From the NCBI RefSeq assembly GCF_039830135.1, contig NZ_CP156081.1:1908001-1972000 (forward strand): a DNA stretch of 64,000 nucleotides, in the 5' to 3' direction. Shown in pieces: positions 61,176 through 64,000 of the stretch. Below the pieces are notes generated by a model, which ran no database searches, had not been told where the DNA came from, and saw only the letters and a program-made list of their open reading frames with translations. Both the position numbers and the translations under genes were made by a program. Within the stretch, counting starts at the first letter, position 1. Each line of letters opens with the position of its first letter. This DNA is from Defluviimonas sp. SAOS-178_SWC. Its GTDB lineage: Bacteria > Pseudomonadota > Alphaproteobacteria > Rhodobacterales > Rhodobacteraceae.

Positions 61176-62390
61176 ATGATCCTGCGCAGGCTGCTGACCG
61201 TTCTGGCCGCGATCACCGTCCTGGCGCTGCCTGCGCCGGGGCAAGAGGCAACAGGAACCACGACACCCGACCCGCGGGCCGCGACGGGCGGCGCCCAGAC
61301 GCTGGAGGACATCCTCGCCCGCCAGCAGGGGCTGGCGATCAACGACAGCTTCCGCCGTGACGCGATCGGCAACCCGGAGGAGGCGGCACCGACGACCGAC
61401 CAGCTCGGCACGCTCGGCGGCGTCTCGGACCCCGAGTTGTGGCGGGCCTATCGCTACGGCGAGGCGAACCTGACCTTCTCCACCCGGATGCCGAGTTCGC
61501 ACATGGTGGTGCAGGACAGCGGCATGCGCTGGCTCGCCTTCCGTGAAGGGCCGCTGCTGCGTTACGGCGGCTATCTGCTTCTCGGCATGATCGGGGTTCT
61601 CGTCCTCTTCTATCTGGTGCGGGGCAAGATCCGCATCGAGGGCGAGCATACCGGCAAGACCATCACCCGCTTCAACGCGATCGAGCGCTTCGGCCACTGG
61701 CTGATGGCGGGATCGTTCGTCGTGCTGGCGCTGACCGGTCTTTTCATGATCTTCGGGCGCGTGGCGCTGATCCCGGCATTCGGCAAGGATGCCTACGCGT
61801 CCATCGCGGCGGCCGGGAAATGGGCGCATAACAACATCGCATGGGCCTTCATGGCCGGCCTCGTTCTGGCCACCGTGGTCTGGATCGCCCACAACATCCC
61901 CAACCGGCACGACCTGAAATGGCTGGCCGTCGGCGGCGGGCTTTTCTCGAAGGGCGTGCATCCGCCGGCGCGGAAGTTCAATGCCGGGCAAAAGATCATC
62001 TTCTGGGCGGTCGTGGTGCTCGGCATCTCGATCTCGGTCTCCGGCCTGTCGCTGTTGTTCCCGTTCGAACTCCCGCTCTTTGCCAAGACCTTTGCCATCC
62101 TCAACGGCACGGGCTTGCCGCAGGCCCTTGGATACGGCGAATTGCCGACAGCGCTGAGCCCCTATCAGGAAATGCAGCTTGCCCAGATCTGGCACGGGAT
62201 CGTCGCCTTCGTCTTCATGGCGATCATCATCGCCCATATCTATCTTGGCTCGGTCGGAATGGAGGGCGCTTTCGACGCGGTCGGGACGGGCGAGGTTGAC
62301 GTCCAGTGGGCGAAGGAACACCATGGCCTCTGGTACGAGGAAGTGACCGGCGAGGCGCCGGCGCACCCGGCACCGGAGCCGGCGGAATGA
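61176..62390 (+). CDS. Formate dehydrogenase cytochrome b (gamma) subunit
   Basis: A 404-aa membrane protein from ATG 61176 (GGGGAAG upstream); an in-frame ATG at 61140 falls inside the hairpin arm. A signal peptide (about 1-22) and an exported region of about 110 residues precede a cytochrome b561-like domain with four helices and conserved His (ERFGHWLMAGSFVV, IWHGIVAFVFMAIIIAHIYLG). It takes electrons from the Fe-S subunit and reduces quinone. The exported N-terminal part is longer than in E. coli FdnI (217 aa). Confidence 0.9.
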   Translation: MILRRLLTVLAAITVLALPAPGQEATGTTTPDPRAATGGAQTLEDILARQQGLAINDSFRRDAIGNPEEAAPTTDQLGTLGGVSDPELWRAYRYGEANLTFSTRMPSSHMVVQDSGMRWLAFREGPLLRYGGYLLLGMIGVLVLFYLVRGKIRIEGEHTGKTITRFNAIERFGHWLMAGSFVVLALTGLFMIFGRVALIPAFGKDAYASIAAAGKWAHNNIAWAFMAGLVLATVVWIAHNIPNRHDLKWLAVGGGLFSKGVHPPARKFNAGQKIIFWAVVVLGISISVSGLSLLFPFELPLFAKTFAILNGTGLPQALGYGELPTALSPYQEMQLAQIWHGIVAFVFMAIIIAHIYLGSVGMEGAFDAVGTGEVDVQWAKEHHGLWYEEVTGEAPAHPAPEPAE

Positions 62391-62427
62391 CGGGGCGGGA
62401 CAGCTTGCTGAGGGGAAAGGACGGGCG

Positions 62428-62553
62428 ATGAAAGTCATGGCTCTTGCATTCCTGACCGCGATATTGATTTCGGTGATCGCAGATCTCGGGCTCCATCGCG
62501 CGGGCTTTTCGTCCAGCGAGGTGACAAGCGGGCCCGACGTCCGGCTGGATTGA
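62428..62553 (+). CDS. Small membrane peptide after formate dehydrogenase gamma
   Basis: A 41-aa frame from ATG 62428 with AAGGA seven bases upstream: one hydrophobic helix (VMALAFLTAILISVIADLGL) and a polar tail. No family recognised. It sits between the gamma-subunit and response-regulator genes and may be a small subunit of the complex. Confidence 0.55.
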   Translation: MKVMALAFLTAILISVIADLGLHRAGFSSSEVTSGPDVRLD

Positions 62554-62566
62554 TGCGGAAAGGTCG

Positions 62567-63949
62567 TTGACGGAAATGCTGCAGGGCGGGACCCCGCCGA
62601 AACAGGACGCCGAAGCGGCCGCGCCTACCGAGATTGATCGGGTGCTCCGGCACGTCTCGATTCTTGTCGTCGATGACGAGCCGGGGATGCGGAACTTCCT
62701 TGTCCGGACGTTCGAGCCGCGCTGCAAGCGGATCGAAGCGGCGGCGAGCGCCGAGGAAGCCTCGCAGGTTCTCGACAAGGCGCATTTCGACCTCGTGCTT
62801 CTCGACAACGTGATGCCCGGCCAGTCCGGCCTCGACTGGTTGACCGAACAGCGGCGGGTCGGGCTCTTCGCCGAGGCGATCCTGATGACGGCCTATGCCG
62901 ATCTCGACACGGCCATCCAGGCCCTGAGGGTCGGGGCGGCGGATTTCGTGCTGAAGCCCTTCCGGTCCAACCAGATCCTCAATGCCGTCAACCGCTGCAT
63001 GGACCAGCGCTACCTCCGGCGCGAGAATTACCTTCTGAAATACGAACTCAAGGCCGATGCGCTGGCCGCGCGCGGACGTCTCATCGGCAAGTCGCCGCGG
63101 ATCGAGGCGGTGCGCAAGACGCTCGAACGCGTTGCGCCGCTGCCGACCCCGATCCTGTTCACGGGCGAAAGCGGCACCGGCAAGGAGATTGCCGCGCGGA
63201 CGCTGCACGCCCTGTCGGACCGGGCCGACAAGCCCTTCGTCCCGATCAACTGCGCCGCGATCTCGCCAGACCGGCTCGCGGTCGAACTGTTCGGAGAAGT
63301 GGGCGGCGGCGGCCGCGACGGGCTTTTGATCCATGCAAGCGGCGGAACGCTGTTTCTGGACGAGATCGCCGAATTGCCGCTGCCGATGCAGGCGACGCTT
63401 CTGAGGGTGGTCGAGGACAACCGCATCCGTCCCGACGGGTCGGAGCGCGAGGTGCCGCTGAGCCTCCGCTTCGTTTTCGCCAGCAATAACGACCTCGACC
63501 GTGCCGTTGCGGAAGGCCGGTTCCGCCGCGACCTCTTCCACCGGATCAATGTGCTGACAGTCGATATGCCGCCGTTGCGCGAACGGGTGGGCGACATCGC
63601 GGAACTGGCTGAACTCTTCATCGGCAGCCTCGCCCGCCAGCTCGGCGTGCCACCCCTGACGGTGACGGAAGAAGTGCTTCGCAACCTCGCCCGCTACGAC
63701 TGGCCGGGCAATGTGCGCGAACTGAGGAACCTCATCGAACGGTCGCTGATCCTTGGCGAATTCCCGACCGAGATCGCGGGCGGGGGCGGTCAGGGCAGGG
63801 CCGAGCCTGTCGAAAGCCTTCAGGCGGTCGAACGCCAGCACATCCTCGCCATTCTCGAAGCCTGCCGTGGCAACCGGGCCGAGGCGGCGCGGCGATTGGG
63901 CGTGTCGCGGAAGACCATCGACCGGAAATGCGCGCAGTGGAATGTCTGA
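62567..63949 (+). CDS. NtrC-type response regulator lacking the GAFTGA loop
   Basis: A 460-aa protein (TTG 62567 with AAAGG four bases upstream, or ATG 62576). A receiver domain (about 25-140: VDDEPG, phospho-Asp in LLDNVMPG, Lys in VLKPF) precedes a sigma54-type AAA+ domain (Walker A GESGTGKE, Walker B GGTLFLDEI, Arg finger region FRRDLFHRI) and a C-terminal Fis-type helix-turn-helix (AARRLGVSRKTIDRK). Where GAFTGA is expected, the sequence is LFGEVGGGGRDGLLIH, about six residues shorter. It may therefore activate sigma70 promoters. A downstream gene starts inside its 3' end. Confidence 0.88.
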   Translation: MTEMLQGGTPPKQDAEAAAPTEIDRVLRHVSILVVDDEPGMRNFLVRTFEPRCKRIEAAASAEEASQVLDKAHFDLVLLDNVMPGQSGLDWLTEQRRVGLFAEAILMTAYADLDTAIQALRVGAADFVLKPFRSNQILNAVNRCMDQRYLRRENYLLKYELKADALAARGRLIGKSPRIEAVRKTLERVAPLPTPILFTGESGTGKEIAARTLHALSDRADKPFVPINCAAISPDRLAVELFGEVGGGGRDGLLIHASGGTLFLDEIAELPLPMQATLLRVVEDNRIRPDGSEREVPLSLRFVFASNNDLDRAVAEGRFRRDLFHRINVLTVDMPPLRERVGDIAELAELFIGSLARQLGVPPLTVTEEVLRNLARYDWPGNVRELRNLIERSLILGEFPTEIAGGGGQGRAEPVESLQAVERQHILAILEACRGNRAEAARRLGVSRKTIDRKCAQWNV

Positions 63950-64000
63950 GCCCAATCCCGTGACCCCGGCGCCGCGTTTCTGGCGCTCGGTCCGGGCGCG
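63942..64000 (+). CDS. 5' end of a probable sensor histidine kinase gene
   Basis: An ATG at 63942, overlapping the regulator stop by 8 bp, opens a frame that runs off the right edge (MSEPNPVTPAPRFWRSVRA). The visible 19 residues are not diagnostic. A histidine kinase partner is inferred from the overlap with a response regulator gene and from the Pro-rich/basic start. Confidence 0.4.
   Translation, partial: MSEPNPVTPAPRFWRSVRA

Overview
The window reads as one chromosomal segment of a GC-rich alphaproteobacterium, most likely a member of the Rhodobacterales (Paracoccaceae/Roseobacteraceae). The basis is strong G/C at third codon positions, many ATGA/TGATG start-stop overlaps, tripartite TRAP and Opp-type transporters, a glutathione-dependent formaldehyde dehydrogenase, and a formate dehydrogenase locus of the DUF3305/DUF3306/TorD type. 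I saw no tRNA, rRNA, CRISPR array, transposase or integrase. Lineage assignment is inference from gene content.

Layout. 1-2080: end of a taurine-type ABC operon (tauA partial, tauB, tauC). 2213-5014: a small secreted protein, a possible 26-residue leader and a caspase-like/Sel1-repeat protein, closed by a strong terminator. 5102-5494: a cupin. 5613-24111 (all minus strand, mostly overlapping genes): an unusual Tad/Flp-pilus-like cluster. In transcription order it holds a 44-aa membrane peptide, a TrbB/CpaF-like ATPase, three mini-pilins (39, 49, 49 aa), TadE-, TadG- and TadE-like pseudopilins, a secreted unknown, CpaB, an FHA-TadA fusion, TadB, TadC, an FHA membrane protein, a pseudokinase-coiled coil-SUMF1 protein, a catalytically dead caspase, an OmpA-domain protein, an apparently active caspase, a prepilin peptidase and an unknown cytoplasmic protein. 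No secretin (CpaC/RcpA) or TadZ is present. 24288-27455: divergent small secreted protein and glycine-tract lipoprotein, a Crp/Fnr regulator, a nucleotide cyclase and an unknown protein. 27458-33708: a PLP decarboxylase and a TRAP transporter whose small subunit carries a TM2-like/coiled-coil extension. 34370-38067: class III alcohol dehydrogenase and PEP synthase. 38390-41551: MacAB-like exporter. 41685-47968: Opp-type peptide transporter. 48285-49799: sulfatase/phosphonate monoester hydrolase. 49882-64000: formate dehydrogenase locus with accessory genes (multi-cluster ferredoxin, Mrp ATPase, lipoate-ligase-like protein, cytochrome c, TorD chaperone, FdhABC) and a two-component system that starts at the right edge.

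How the parts fit. The 18.5-kb minus-strand block is the best candidate for an undescribed system. It combines pilus assembly with FHA phosphopeptide readers, a pseudokinase, an active/inactive caspase pair with embedded EF-hand-like calcium loops, and an OmpA anchor. Both flanks carry short secreted proteins that share a C-terminal motif (DPxKTLxLIxRIKDAGG), one of them next to a third caspase, which suggests that the flanks belong to the same system. The formate dehydrogenase locus is complete for a membrane-bound enzyme. Its response regulator has a sigma54-activator architecture but lacks the GAFTGA loop, and no convincing -24/-12 promoter lies upstream of the operon, where three GGACAA-type elements occur instead.
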